64,000 bases of DNA from Brachypodium distachyon (lineage: Eukaryota; Streptophyta; Magnoliopsida; Poales; Poaceae), in the NCBI RefSeq assembly GCF_000005505.3, contig NC_016132.3:15924501-15988500 (forward strand), in the 5' to 3' direction. Both the position numbers and the translations under genes were made by a program. Below the pieces are notes generated by a model. It was not told the origin of the DNA, did not search any database, and saw only the letters and a list, made by a program, of their open reading frames with translations. Positions 32,929-43,534 of this stretch are shown piece after piece (the stretch's first letter is position 1; every line of letters begins with the position of its first letter).

Positions 32929-34911
32929 TTATCTTCCTCCAGAAAGACCAGTCATGGTCGTCGCCACAGAAGCGCATGACAGGATATGCATCATATGCTG
33001 ATCGAAGTCTTCATCCCGGGTAGTAAGGCTTAAAAAGCTTGCTTGGAAATCTGGGAGTGACACATCCTTTACAAGGTATTGCATAACTAGGCGCATGCAT
33101 GGCCTAGCACTGTGTACTGAGTGTGAGCATAGCAGGCCAAGCTTTAGTACTAAATCTGCCTCCTCCTTGACATAATCTTGTAATTTTGGGTCTACTGTTT
33201 TGAGTATTGAACCGCTCTCCCATGCATCGATCACCCAATCTGTCAGCAGCACTGGCTCGCCAGAATTATTCACTTCTATTGGGTGCCTTCCACAGGCAAC
33301 CTCCAACATGAACACCCCGAATGCAAAAATATCAGTTGCCTTCGTTGCTCTTCCTAGCCTGGCTAGCTCAGGAGCAATGTAACCCCAGGTGCCGGCCAAA
33401 TGCGTGGTGTGGGCGTCTGTTCCATGGTTGTGCAATCTCGCAAGGCCGAAATCACCAAGTCTTCCATTCATTTTGTTATCCAGGAGAACATTGCTCGTCT
33501 TGATGTCTCGATGGATCACAACTTTCTCCCAATCCTCATGGAGATAGAGAAGACCAGATGCAATACCTTTTATAATGTTAAATCTATGTATCCAATCTAT
33601 AGTCCGGTTACCTTGACCATGCAAAACTCTGTCAAGACTACCATTTGGCATGTAATCATAAACTATAAGAAGTTCATTTTTGTGACGACAATAACCGAGT
33701 AACTGGACAAGATTGCGATGGCGGAGATGACCGAGAATAGTAATCTCAGCTATAAATTCCTTCATCCCTTGCTTTGAATCTGGTGAAATCCGCTTGATCG
33801 CAACATTTTTCTTGGAGGTTTGTAGAGTCCCTTTGTAAACCTTTCCAAATCCACCTTTACCGAGTAGCATCCTGTTTTTGAAACCGTTAGTTGCGGTCAC
33901 GAGATCTTTATATGTGAAAGACGGAGACCCACAATCGATTTCCCACTCACCACTTTTCCTTGCCTTCTTCATATAAATATACAGGGCAATAAGCATAACA
34001 AGCACGATGAACACTGACATGATAATAATCGGTAAAAGAATGTGACTGGAGGTATCTGATTGACTTTCTGCTTCCCTACGAACATCGTCTATAACTTCAG
34101 ACAACACTGAGTAGTCAAGTGGTGTAGCCGCACCGTTTGGATTGAAACTCCAGCCGATAATTTGGTGTATGGACCATAGGCGGGTTGCAGAAGCAAAGCC
34201 AACATAGACTGACCTTGGCAACACGGATGTGAGATTAACAATGCTTGATAGCAGTGGGCGTTCAGGCTTCGGCTCTAAGTAAGGTGCTAGACTGACATTC
34301 ACGTGGCGTGAATTGGCATCATAGTCAACCCATACTTGCATCGGTTCACCGCTAATGAGTCTCAAGGTAGTGAACTTGCCATCTGAGGTGTAGTAACCAG
34401 CAGTATGTGAATTGATAGATAACAAGTTGTTTACATCGATTCCAACATGGTTACTATCAATATCCCTGAATTCCCTATTAAACAAGGTATCAAGCTCAAT
34501 AGCAAAGAGTTGGTTTGTTGTATTACCGAGGTTTTCGTTGTTGAACATTCCCAAGTACTGAGATGGGAGGGTATCCAACAAAGAGTCCGTCGTGGCAGAA
34601 AGTGTAAACGCAAGCCCATAACCGCTAGAATCACTGTACGGACCACTGGTGATGACAAACACGAAGGTTGTCGAGAATGAGGAAATAGAGTTCAACCGGC
34701 CTCCATAGAAAGCGCGCCCAACCCCCTTGTAAGTGCCATCGGTTAGCTTGAGAGCTTTGCTTGTGATTGAAGCTACACCATCAAGCCGGAGCATGCTAGA
34801 AGAGAAACCGTTGTAGGTGAAGCCATCGTTGGTGTAGGAAGCAGAGGTGGCGGGGAGGAGGAAGAAGACACATAGTAGTAGGGACCGTGGCAGCATGGTG
34901 CAATACTGCAA
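32929..34911 (-). CDS. L-type lectin receptor-like kinase, copy 2 (intact)
   Basis: A single uninterrupted frame of 660 residues, the normal length and intronless structure for this family. It has a signal peptide (1-24), a legume-lectin domain (about 25-262), one transmembrane helix (291-314) followed by KKARK, and a Ser/Thr kinase (about 345-615). Kinase landmarks are the glycine loop GKGGFG (351-356), VAIK with Lys373, a conserved Glu386, HRD at 467-469, DFG at 487-489 and APE at 513-515, so it is an RD kinase with all catalytic residues. Family members are plasma-membrane receptors in immunity and development; the ligand cannot be inferred. The start is the first Met before the hydrophobic stretch; Met6 is an alternative. 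The broken copy lies at 1-1503. Confidence 0.95.
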   Translation of the reverse strand: MQYCTMLPRSLLLCVFFLLPATSASYTNDGFTYNGFSSSMLRLDGVASITSKALKLTDGTYKGVGRAFYGGRLNSISSFSTTFVFVITSGPYSDSSGYGLAFTLSATTDSLLDTLPSQYLGMFNNENLGNTTNQLFAIELDTLFNREFRDIDSNHVGIDVNNLLSINSHTAGYYTSDGKFTTLRLISGEPMQVWVDYDANSRHVNVSLAPYLEPKPERPLLSSIVNLTSVLPRSVYVGFASATRLWSIHQIIGWSFNPNGAATPLDYSVLSEVIDDVRREAESQSDTSSHILLPIIIMSVFIVLVMLIALYIYMKKARKSGEWEIDCGSPSFTYKDLVTATNGFKNRMLLGKGGFGKVYKGTLQTSKKNVAIKRISPDSKQGMKEFIAEITILGHLRHRNLVQLLGYCRHKNELLIVYDYMPNGSLDRVLHGQGNRTIDWIHRFNIIKGIASGLLYLHEDWEKVVIHRDIKTSNVLLDNKMNGRLGDFGLARLHNHGTDAHTTHLAGTWGYIAPELARLGRATKATDIFAFGVFMLEVACGRHPIEVNNSGEPVLLTDWVIDAWESGSILKTVDPKLQDYVKEEADLVLKLGLLCSHSVHSARPCMRLVMQYLVKDVSLPDFQASFLSLTTRDEDFDQHMMHILSCASVATTMTGLSGGR

Positions 34912-35150
34912 TTAACAAGGCACCTTTCTCTCAGGGATGGGTTATGAAAATAAGTATGAAATATAGTACTGAAGCATGCGCCAAACAAAAGCAAGTCCGC
35001 ATCCTCCATTCAAAGTTTGATATTTGGTCAATATTCTCGGTCATACCGAGAAAAAGAAGGCCAATTGATAGGTACAGCACAGCACTAAAGCACAACTAAC
35101 GTATCAAGAATGACACTGCATATGGTTGACTGACTTCTCTTTTCCTAAGC
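34912..35150 (-). promoter_or_regulatory. 5' flank of lectin kinase copy 2 (shared with copy 1)
   Basis: About 240 bp upstream of the start codon, conserved with 1504-1745. It contains the region expected to hold the core promoter and 5' leader, but I cannot point to a convincing TATA element. Conservation reflects the recent duplication, not necessarily function. Confidence 0.4.
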
Positions 35151-36857
35151 ACGAGGGCATAAATTAATTGCTACTGCATTCTGGAACAAATTAAGCTACA
35201 TTTTGTTTCTCCCGATGCATCAAATAAAATGTTAGAAATTACTCTCTCCATTCTAAAATGTAGGGCATACAAATTTTGTTGACTGTCAAACTTTATAAAT
35301 TTTGACACCATGAAAATATATTTCCTAATGGATATGATGATACTTATCTGGCACCATAATTATTGATAGTTTTGGTTACTAGTACAATGCCCGTGCGTTG
35401 CCACGGCCTCTCAAACACATGCACACGAAAACTGTTAGACTGATTAGGCAAGCATCGTTGATGGCTGTTCATGTATGTGCCGGATTGAGAGCTGCACGTG
35501 TGTTGAGACATCGCACTTGGGACAAGACAATAGCACTAAACAGTTTGATGTATTGGGACATCGCACTTGGGACAAGACAATAACAGTATTATTTAGTTCA
35601 TCTGGCAACTCACCACCAACCAAAAACTCCAGTACCACATGTACTATAAGATGAGTTTAACTAACTTCCAATGCTGTGGCTGTAAAACAATCAACGCCGC
35701 GCATCTTGAGGGTGCTGCATCTGAAAGAGTGCATCATGCACCTCCTCGGCAGTAATAGGTCTGCCCGTGGGGTGCTCGGCAAAAAAATGTTATGTCCAAT
35801 ATATAGGTGAGAAGCGACCAGAACTAGAAATAAAAAACATCCCACCATGATTTAGCAGGCCTGCAGTTTAGAAATCAATACGGCCCACCACCCACATCCC
35901 ATTGTATGCAACAATTAGAAGAATCAAGGCCTGCTTTTTGGCCCCCTATGGGGGCGCCCACTTTGTCAGCTTATCAACGGGCCTGGGTGCGGGACTTGGT
36001 GAAATTTAACCAAGCCCCCGTACCGCGCGTCGAACCCTAAGCTGAGCAACATCAACGCGAATCACCCGCTGCCACCGTTGCCACTCACTCCCCCACCTCG
36101 TATTCGCCGGCGCCATCCTTCGACCCTCCTCCGCCACCGCCGCCCCTCGCTTCCCCCACCTCGTATTCACCAGCTCCACCCTTCGCGCCTACGCCTCCTA
36201 TTCTCCGACCGCCACCTCCTTGCCGCCGTGCGGCACTGTTCGGGACGCCGCACCGCCCCGTCCTAGCCACCCCTTCATCGGCCATCGCTCCTCCTCTTCG
36301 GTAGACCACGGGTATCCCTGCTCCCTTCTTAGTACTATTTATGGGTTTTGTTGGATCCATGTCATGTGTATGGGTTAACTAGATGCCATGTCCTACCCCA
36401 TTGTGTATGTCGTTGTCGCCCTATTTTGTTGTCTAGATGGATGCGGTGGCGATGCTACATTGTGTATGCCCCCATTGTGTTCTCATGTGTATGGGTTAAT
36501 TAGATACCATGTACTGCCCCAAAGTGTATATATCCATCGCCCCCATTGTGTTGTCGTGTATGGGTTAATTAGATGCCATGTACTGCCCCGTTGTCATGTG
36601 TATTGCCTCTGCTCCCCTTTTTGTTTTTGCTAAAGTAGACCGGATCGGATGCTATATGTACGTGGACTGCCCATTGTGTTGTGATCGATCGATGTTGTCA
36701 ACTGTATAGCACGCGAATTGGCATTGTTGCATTGTGTTGCGCTCGATCGATGTTGCCAACCGTATAGCACACACTCATCAACGTTGCCCCATTGTAGTGC
36801 CTAATTTCAAATGAATTGGCTGTTGTATATATAAATTATACTTTGATGAATATGCTA
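35151..36857. other. Intergenic with repeat fragments
   Basis: At about 35242 ACTCTCTCCATTCTAAAATG resembles a decayed Stowaway left end without a partner. At about 35381 TACTAGTACAATGCCCGTGC is a common grass repeat terminus. The phrase GACATCGCACTTGGGACAAG occurs twice (about 35507 and 35558), a 51-bp direct duplication. Pyrimidine-rich sequence at about 36060-36300 may be an untranslated exon for the FHA gene, but this is a guess. Confidence 0.4.
36361..36600. repeat. Three-copy repeat TGTATGGGTTAATTAGATGCCATGT
   Basis: The core TGTATGGGTTAATTAGAT followed by GCCATGT and TACTGCCCC occurs at about 36366, 36487 and 36556 with minor changes. Spacing is irregular (about 120 and 70 bp) because linker sequence between units varies. 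Confidence 0.65.
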
Positions 36858-36970
36858 CTCCCTCCGGCCGGTATTAGTTGTCTCAAACTTGCCCAAATAT
36901 GGATTTATCTACGTGTAAAAAGCGTCTAGATACATGTAATATTTCGACAAGTAATTCCGGCCGGAGGGAG
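36858..36970. mobile_element. Stowaway MITE (113 bp) with TA target duplication
   Basis: The left end CTCCCTCCGGCCGGTATTAG and right end TAATTCCGGCCGGAGGGAG are inverted repeats, flanked by TA on both sides (36856-36857 and 36971-36972). The internal phrase CAAACTTGCCCAAATATGGA is shared with the MITE at 53937, so both belong to one Stowaway subfamily. Confidence 0.9.
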
Positions 36971-36972
36971 TA

Positions 36973-37715
36973 GTTGTTTATTATTTTTAGTAATTACCCT
37001 AGCTAGCTTGTGGCTTTTTGCATGGATCTGTAAACTATGTGCCAGAAGTTTACAATAAACGATACCCTAGCTAGCTTGTGGCATTGTGGCCTTATAGTGT
37101 GTTAAGAGCAAGGACAATAGTACAACATGTTGTGCCTGCTATTAGCTAATGTCATGTCATCTATAGTCAGTACACAGTAGCCAACATGTGTAGTAGTTAG
37201 CTATAAGGAAAACAACTTTGTTAATTATTGCTCACATCCATTCTCACAGGGAGCCTAGGAACACGTGATGCAGCTGCATGTTACTTAACAATCAGCTTCT
37301 CTCCTCTCTCCTCTTCTCTTTCCTCCAACTCAACAAAAATATAATATTTAAAGTCTTACAACCCGTCTATATCACTCTATTGTACTTGCTCTAATTGGAA
37401 GAGAGATGACCAACGACCTGATTGTGTGAATTTGTCACCCCCTAATAACCTACAATTTTATGATGATATATATTATTGATGTTATTTATGCTTTCTATAT
37501 CCCATAAAAAATGCATGTGCAATAGGTGTTGATGCCGAACACCAATTATATATTGGTTTCTATGTGCCATAAATAAAGTAATATTATGGTTTATGTTATT
37601 ATCTTTTGTAGTATGAACGTCTAACATAAATAACGTTGTATTTATGAAACAATTTTCCAGGACTGTCTGAAAGACATTTGTACCTTGTGCTCTACTACAG
37701 CTAGGAATATTGGAG
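36973..37715. other. Presumed 5' region of the FHA gene
   Basis: AT-rich sequence without coding frames. The word CCCTAGCTAGCTTGTGGC occurs twice (about 36998 and 37064). A plausible splice acceptor TTTTCCAG at about 37653-37660, followed by open sequence reaching the FHA start, suggests an upstream non-coding exon. Confidence 0.4.
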
Positions 37716-40700
37716 ATGTCAGCCATGAATGCTCGTACAAAATCTCTTAGTGCTGATGGAAAGTCATCTACCATTGGTTATAGTTTAGATGCTGGATTTG
37801 CATTGCTTCAAGGTAAAAAAAAATCCTTCGTGATGCAAGATTACGAGATTATCGTGGGACATAATACAGGGAAATGGAAGGTAGACTTCGATCTCACTAC
37901 TATTGGAGGAAGCAAGAAAAATATTTCCCCCCATCATGCACGTATATTTTTTGATTTCAAAAACCACCACTTTTCCCTTCAAGTTCTTAGCATGAAGGGA
38001 TGCACCATTCAAGGTGTCTTTTCCCTTCCTGATAAGGATCCCATTAAACTAAAGTCTCAGGATCTCATCGAGATTGGAGACGCAAAGTTCTATTTTCTCC
38101 TACCAAGTTGTTCCATCTCTGATAGTTTTTGTGCTTGGCGCACTCAAACTCTATCACAACCTTTGTCTTCCTCCTCTTTGCCACCTTCCTACCCCTTTTC
38201 AATTAATTTTCGTGGATCCTCCTGCGTTATTGGTTCTCCCTCGGATGTTGCTGGGCATACACATATTCCATCACACCCTGGCCATCCTCATTTGTCTGAT
38301 CTTTGTGGCAATTCTTGTGGTCATGGATGGGTCGATGGTGACCATGGAATTACAGTTGGGACTGAAACTCAAGGAACATCTATGGCGCAAAGCAAGAGGT
38401 CTTCCGATGAGCTGGACACGAATTGCGGTCCAATCAATATTGAACCACTTGGTGAACATGGTATGTTATCTTTGTCACATGCTTAAGCTAGATCATTCTT
38501 CCCGGCCGGTTTTATTTTTTCTTCACTTTTATATACTAAAATTAACAAACAAAATGTTACTTGGTTATAATACTAATGTACTACCCTTTCCCATAGACTT
38601 GTTTTTGTGTTACAACTATTTACCACTGTAGCAGAGGATGGCTTTTAGGATTTACGTATATTTAAAGAAATGAATGGTTAAATATTATTTTCCTAGCTTT
38701 GTGTCCCAATCTCCAGTAGACGGGTACCCATGGACACATGGATGGGTCAAGCTTGTGTCTCTCAATATACATATTGCACAGGAAATATACTATACTAAGT
38801 TTGCTATCATATACAGAAAACTATATTTAAAATCTGACATTAAATTTATTAATTTCCCACAACCCATTTGAAGAAAAAAGACTGGGCCAGCATCAATCAT
38901 ACGTCAAAACGGCCGGGAACCATAAGCATGCAGTTAGGAGGTAATTCGTATATGATTTATTACTGCAATAATCTGCAACTAAGAGGTAAACTCCAAGGTC
39001 CCAACTTTAATCATGAGTTGTTGATGAGAGATTAGTACAAGGTTCAAATCAGAGTTATCTCACAACAACTCATAATTTTACAATTATATAGATGTAAATA
39101 TAGGTATAGATATGGATAAACAAAGGGTGACAAATCCTTCCTTATTCCTGAAAATTGTTGTTATGCTGAAACAAGATTCAAAACTAAATACAATGTCAAT
39201 GGTTTTTACCCATTCTTATTAGCAACACCAATCTCATGCTCTTCAGAAACCATGATGATTTGATTATTACTCGCATCTATGTACTATAACTTGGTTATTC
39301 TATTTATGCAGCCAAGAAAGTTGTTGAAGAGGCGGACAAGGATATAGATAACGAACAACTCTGTGTAACAGATGAGAAAGATCTTATCTCATGTCATAAC
39401 CCTGGGAGCAAACAACTGCAAACCTGGAGAATGGATGCCTATGAAAAAACTCCATGCAAAGGTTTGTTATGCAAGATTATTCATTTTGTTCTGTTTCTAG
39501 AATTACAAAGATTAGTCCAACCACCTTGATTAACAACACTGATATGTTTTAGAGAAAGCATACATAGGTCAGTAATACTTTAATTTTTAATTAATAAATT
39601 GTGTGTTAAGTTATGATAAATTGCAAGCTTTTAAGTAACAGAGCGACACCTTAGAATCACTGAACGAAATAGCAATACTTCCATTTGAAGATGTGATTTG
39701 CTCATGTCAATAGGACAACCTTTACACGTTCCACCTGGAAAGAACAATAATAATTTTTTATTGCCTTTTTGTTATTTCTGCGTTGAGATTCCTACAATAT
39801 AGTTGGGCTCATTAAGAATCACATGATCCTTCAAGAACCTTGTTTAATTTGTAGGTGCTGCAATAATTTTGCAGTTAAAAATGACCTAAATTCTAAACGC
39901 TTGATATGTCAATGTACCTAAATTCACATTTAGATGTTTCCCTTTGATTATTGGTAGATGTGCATATTTCATCACTTAACTGCTTTTCACTTGGTATCTC
40001 CTTTGAGAGTCCTACGATCATTACAGTGTCATGTCACATAAATCATGACATTATGACAAACTCTCAATTTTTTTTTGGAAATTTCGTTGTTTCTCTTGAT
40101 AGAATCGGTGAGTTAATTTGTCGGTTTTAACATGCAAAGTGGTTTGAAGTCCAAGAATTACGCCTTCCACTCGCTGTTACTGAATATCAATTATTTTTCA
40201 TAAGCAAATTATCAAATTTAGGATTTGTCCACGCCATCATTAGTTAGATATCTTTATCAGTCTAGCTTGATGACAAACCGTGACTACATCCTACAATATG
40301 GTGATGATATGCTTGTTTCACATAGTATATATCACCACACTTTTTGATCTGCTATGGATTGTGCGTGCGTGCTGTGAACTTGTTTGTCATGTAAACTAAT
40401 TCTTGATTATTTCACAGCTTATTAAACACTTTAGTAAGATATGGCCTAGTTGGAAGGTCCAAAAGTACCTAGCATTTAGGCCTGGCTAACGAGCGCGCTC
40501 GGTTCGTCAAGAGCTCGGTTCGTTAAGCTCGGTTCGTTAAGAGCTCGGATCGTTAAGATCGTTAACCTTAACGATCTCAAACAATAGTTCGGCTCGGTTC
40601 GATAAAACCTCGCGAGCGCTCGTTAAGATCGTTAAAAACTCTTTAACAGAAATAGCTCAAAAGCTAGCTGATCTAAAAAATTTGGCATGACCTATTTGCT

Positions 40701-41600
40701 TGGGGTAAATTCTGACAGCAAACAAATTATATCAAACTGACAATTAGGTGACAGTGCTATAGAGATTGAAAATAACACATCAGATGAGCAGTTCAAGTGT
40801 TCAACACAAGACAGTAGCAAAATAAGGGCCTATTCCAGAGTCCAGACTTCCATTCCAGTCACACAAAAATCAAGATAGGCTCACAGTCTCACTCACAGAC
40901 TTCCAAAATAAGAACTAGCAGCTAGGCCCAACCAAATAACAGCAGAATGCGCATAGGTGGCACAGCGGCACAAACTAGCGGTGCAATGCATAGATAATAA
41001 GCAATAACGACAACATCGAAATAACAGCAGCATGCACACAACAGTTGCAAGTCTTGCATAGTTGCATTCAGGCAGCAGCAAACAAGTAGCAGCCCATTGT
41101 ACATCATCGTCGGTCTTTAGCTGCTTTCAACATTAGCAACATCTTCAGGAAATGGTACAAACTCCACATCATCCTCAATATCAGGTTCCTGAAAAACAAA
41201 ATGGTTAGATATCTTTATCGGTCTAGCTTGATGACAAACCGTGACAACATCCTACAATATGGTGATGATATGCTTGTTTCACATAGTATATATCACCACG
41301 CTTTTGGATCTGCTATGGATTGTGTGAGCGTGCTGTGAACTTGTTTGTCATGTAAACTAATTCTTGATTATTTCACAGCTTACTAAACACTTTAGTAAGA
41401 TATGGCCTAGTTGGAAGGTCCAAAAGTACCTAGCACCAGAGGATGGCTCATCAACTGGAACGCTAGGCAAGCCATGGCAGAACCTGTTGGAGCTGCTCTT
41501 GAAGCACCCAGAGCATTTTGTCACCAACACAATATGCAGAGGTACAACGTCAGAGTTTGTTTCGCTAGCCTCCTTGCTAGACACTGTTTTCCTGACATGA
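37716..41600 (+). CDS. FHA-domain protein (FHA2-like), with disrupted exon arrangement
   Basis: Exon 37716-38460 encodes an FHA-type phosphothreonine-binding domain. Visible features are YEIIVGHNTG, ISPHHARIFFDFKNHHF (the SxxH core) and a GCTIQGV turn. Exon 39312-39461 gives a charged linker (KKVVEEADKDIDNEQLCVTD). The terminal exon 41379-41600 gives LTKHFSKIWPSWKVQKYLAP and LELLLKHPEHFVTNTICRGT then SEFVSLASLL. This matches the C-terminal module of plant nuclear FHA1/FHA2-like proteins, from memory of the family. The exon 39312 donor is phase 1 while the terminal exon reads in phase 0, so a small exon is missing from this model or the gene is frameshifted. A decoy copy of the terminal exon start lies at 40418. 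Function may be impaired. Confidence 0.65.
40243..41435. repeat. 232-bp direct duplication of FHA intron/exon flanking an insert
   Basis: Bases 40243-40474 recur at 41204-41435 with a few substitutions. The repeated unit contains the end of the intron, the acceptor TTTCACAG and the first 57 bases of the terminal exon. In the first copy the exon runs into insert sequence and reaches a stop within a few codons (YLAFRPG then stop). The insert is 40475-41203. Confidence 0.9.
40475..41203 (-). mobile_element. hAT-like transposon 3' end fragment
   Basis: The left end begins GGCCTGGCTAACGAGC and is followed by several GCTCGGTTCGTTAA subterminal repeats, characteristic of hAT-type ends in grasses. 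On the minus strand, near the right side, a frame reads EPDIEDDVEFVPFPEDVANV then ESS and a stop, which resembles an acidic C-terminal tail of an hAT transposase. Only about 0.73 kb is present and no transposase core or second terminus is seen. Confidence 0.6.
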
Positions 41601-42170
41601 TGTTGCTCAAGTCATCATCAGTCCATGGTCAAAACAAAACAAAACAAAAAGACTTGTCCTTGTTTGTATCCCCTGCTCATGTTGTAAACATGTACATCTT
41701 TGCGGTATCTTTTATCCTTAGTTTTTATGTACTATGGTACTATTTGGGAGAGTTTTTAAAATCTGGATTTGGTATTAACCGTAGGCCTATTATCTTTGTT
41801 GTTTGTCGTTTTCGTTTCCTGAGTTGCAATGAACAAGGTTGCATTGTTTCATGTTTCACAAATTTACATGATTGCTTCTAATAGCATTTTATTTTTAATA
41901 CTAGAGCATGATTTTAATTTCAATTGGTGCCTGAATGGAAGCTTTAACATCTTGATGAGTAACTTCTTCATGTGTTTTGGTTCTGCAAAAGGCCACCGAA
42001 TAGCTTGGTTTCTTCATGGAACTAAATCACTATTACGGCTTGATGAAAATGTTTGAGCAATTTCTTTTGAACTTCTTCTATGTCGAGACATCGAAACATG
42101 TGGATAGACTGAACCACACTAAAGACATAAAGGAGCAAGTTTAATTTGGTCCAAATTCAGTGTCTATCTT
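41601..42170. other. 3' flank of FHA gene
   Basis: AT-rich sequence after the FHA stop codon, probably including its 3' untranslated region. No independent gene is supported. Frames at 41411-41881 and 41829-42056 are shadows or chance. Confidence 0.45.
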
Positions 42171-42829
42171 GTTGTTGCGCAAAACACTCACTATTCGTCT
42201 TTTTTGCGCAAAACACCTACTATTTGACTAATCGGTTGCAAATAAGTCATAACCCTAATTTCAGCACGCTAATGACGATTCTGACCGGTGGGGCCACCCG
42301 TCAGTGCCAACATGGCGGTCTGGCCTTGCCAACGTGGATCGAGCCGGCGTGGCGGTGGCGCGCCCAGAGCGGCAGGGCAACGGCGTGCGGCCGGGCGCAC
42401 CCAGCGGCGACGGCGCACTTGGTCGCATTGGCGGCCGCCTTGCTCGCGCCAGAGGCGGCGGCCCGCGCACCAGGCAGTCGCAGCGGCACCCTGCGCATGA
42501 TGCGGAGGCGGCTCGTGCTCGTGAGACGCGGTCGGCAGCTAGGACGGCGGCGCACGCACCCAAGGCCACGGCGGCGTCCGTGCGATCGAGCGGCAAGGGA
42601 CGCACGGCCCGAGCGCTACGTGCAGTGGCTCGGGAAGGCGAACGGCGAAGCACCGAACCCGACCTGATCCACGCCGGCAAGGCCAAGGCACCATGTTAGC
42701 ACTGACGGGTGGGCCCCATCGGTCAGAATCATCGTTAGCGCGTTGAAACTCGCTTTAGGACTTATTTGCAAGCCGAATAGTAGGTGTTTTGCGCAAAAAA
42801 GACGAATAATGGGTGTTCTCCGCAACAAC
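42171..42829. mobile_element. Long-TIR (foldback/MULE-like) element with GC-rich cargo
   Basis: The left arm (about 42171-42345) and right arm (about 42655-42829) are inverted repeats of about 175 bp at roughly 80-85% identity. Shared words include TTTTTTGCGCAAAACACCTA, GCAAATAAGTC, GATTCTGACCG and CTTGGCCTTGCC. The 310-bp middle is very GC-rich, with open frames on both strands (Arg/Ala-rich), unlike the AT-rich arms. The structure suits a Mutator-like non-autonomous element that acquired foreign GC-rich DNA (Pack-MULE-like). A 9-bp target duplication was not found. Confidence 0.75.
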
Positions 42830-42968
42830 TGGACCAATGTTGAGTGTTATGTGCAATTTTGTGCAATTTCCTCGTCGGAAACCGCTTACTACCAAATTCG
42901 GCATGTCCATATAGTGCCCTTGTACTAGCTGTTCTTCGCCCTAATGCTGGGGTGTACTGAAAGCACCG

Positions 42969-43518
42969 TCAGTTCAATTTGTTGACTCCGCAGCCGGCTT
43001 TCTTGCCGACTCCACGACGAAACCTCCTTCTTCCAGGACTAGGAGGCGGTCGAGGGGCACCAACGCCCGCTCTCGTTTCCTCTACTTCTTCTTCGTCGTC
43101 GGTGATCTCCATCTCCACATACCCCTTCCGTTCATACTCCTCACGGATCCTGTAATAGTCCAGGTCGGCCAACGCTTCCTCCTCGTATTTCTCGATCAGG
43201 TCATCCGTGGTGGCCGCGATCTGCTTCATGCCCTCCAGCGTGAACCCTTGCTCGGCGAGGTACTCGTCCGAGTCACCGCCCGGGATCCGGGCCAGCAGCC
43301 GATCCATGAACCCTAGATCCAGCAGGCGTGTCGAGCGTCTTCTCGCAGGACAGCACGAAGTCGACGTAGGATTGTGACAGGATTACCTTCTTCTTCTCCT
43401 CCTCCTTCGAGAGCGGCGCCGCCGTCACTGCCTCCTGTGCGGGCGGCGTTGGATCTACGGACGCCGCCGGTGTTGGATCCATGGCCGCCGGAGGAGCCTG
43501 CTTTGACGAACCAGACAT
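42969..43518 (-). pseudogene. Uncharacterised acidic protein with one frameshift
   Basis: From the ATG at 43518 the frame reads MSGSSKQAPPAAMDPTPAAS, a Pro/Ala linker and EEEKKKVILSQSYVDFVLSC then EKTLD. A second frame begins LLDLGFMDRLLARIPGGDSD and continues with LEGMKQIAATTDDLIEKYEE, LADLDYYRIREEYERKGYVE, an acidic run and a basic tail. The two parts fit one protein interrupted near 43325-43340 by a small indel with no intron signals. Internal initiation at the Met at 43307 would still give 112 residues. The family is not recognised; the Lys-rich and acidic segments would suit a nuclear or regulatory role, but that is speculation. Confidence 0.55.
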
Positions 43519-43534
43519 ATCGCTCCTCGCAGGA

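Noticed and set aside
33400..34680. Plus-strand frames antisense to the lectin kinase
   Set aside because: Shadows of the conserved minus-strand coding sequence; the same shadows appear at 2-208 and 1039-1272.
41411..41881. 156-codon frame overlapping the FHA terminal exon
   Set aside because: Out of frame with the conserved C-terminal module, which is read by the 41379-41600 frame; the extension is AT-rich non-coding sequence.
42261..42699. Both-strand open frames inside the foldback element
   Set aside because: GC-rich cargo open in several frames, Arg/Ala-rich, with no recognisable domain; treated as transposon cargo.
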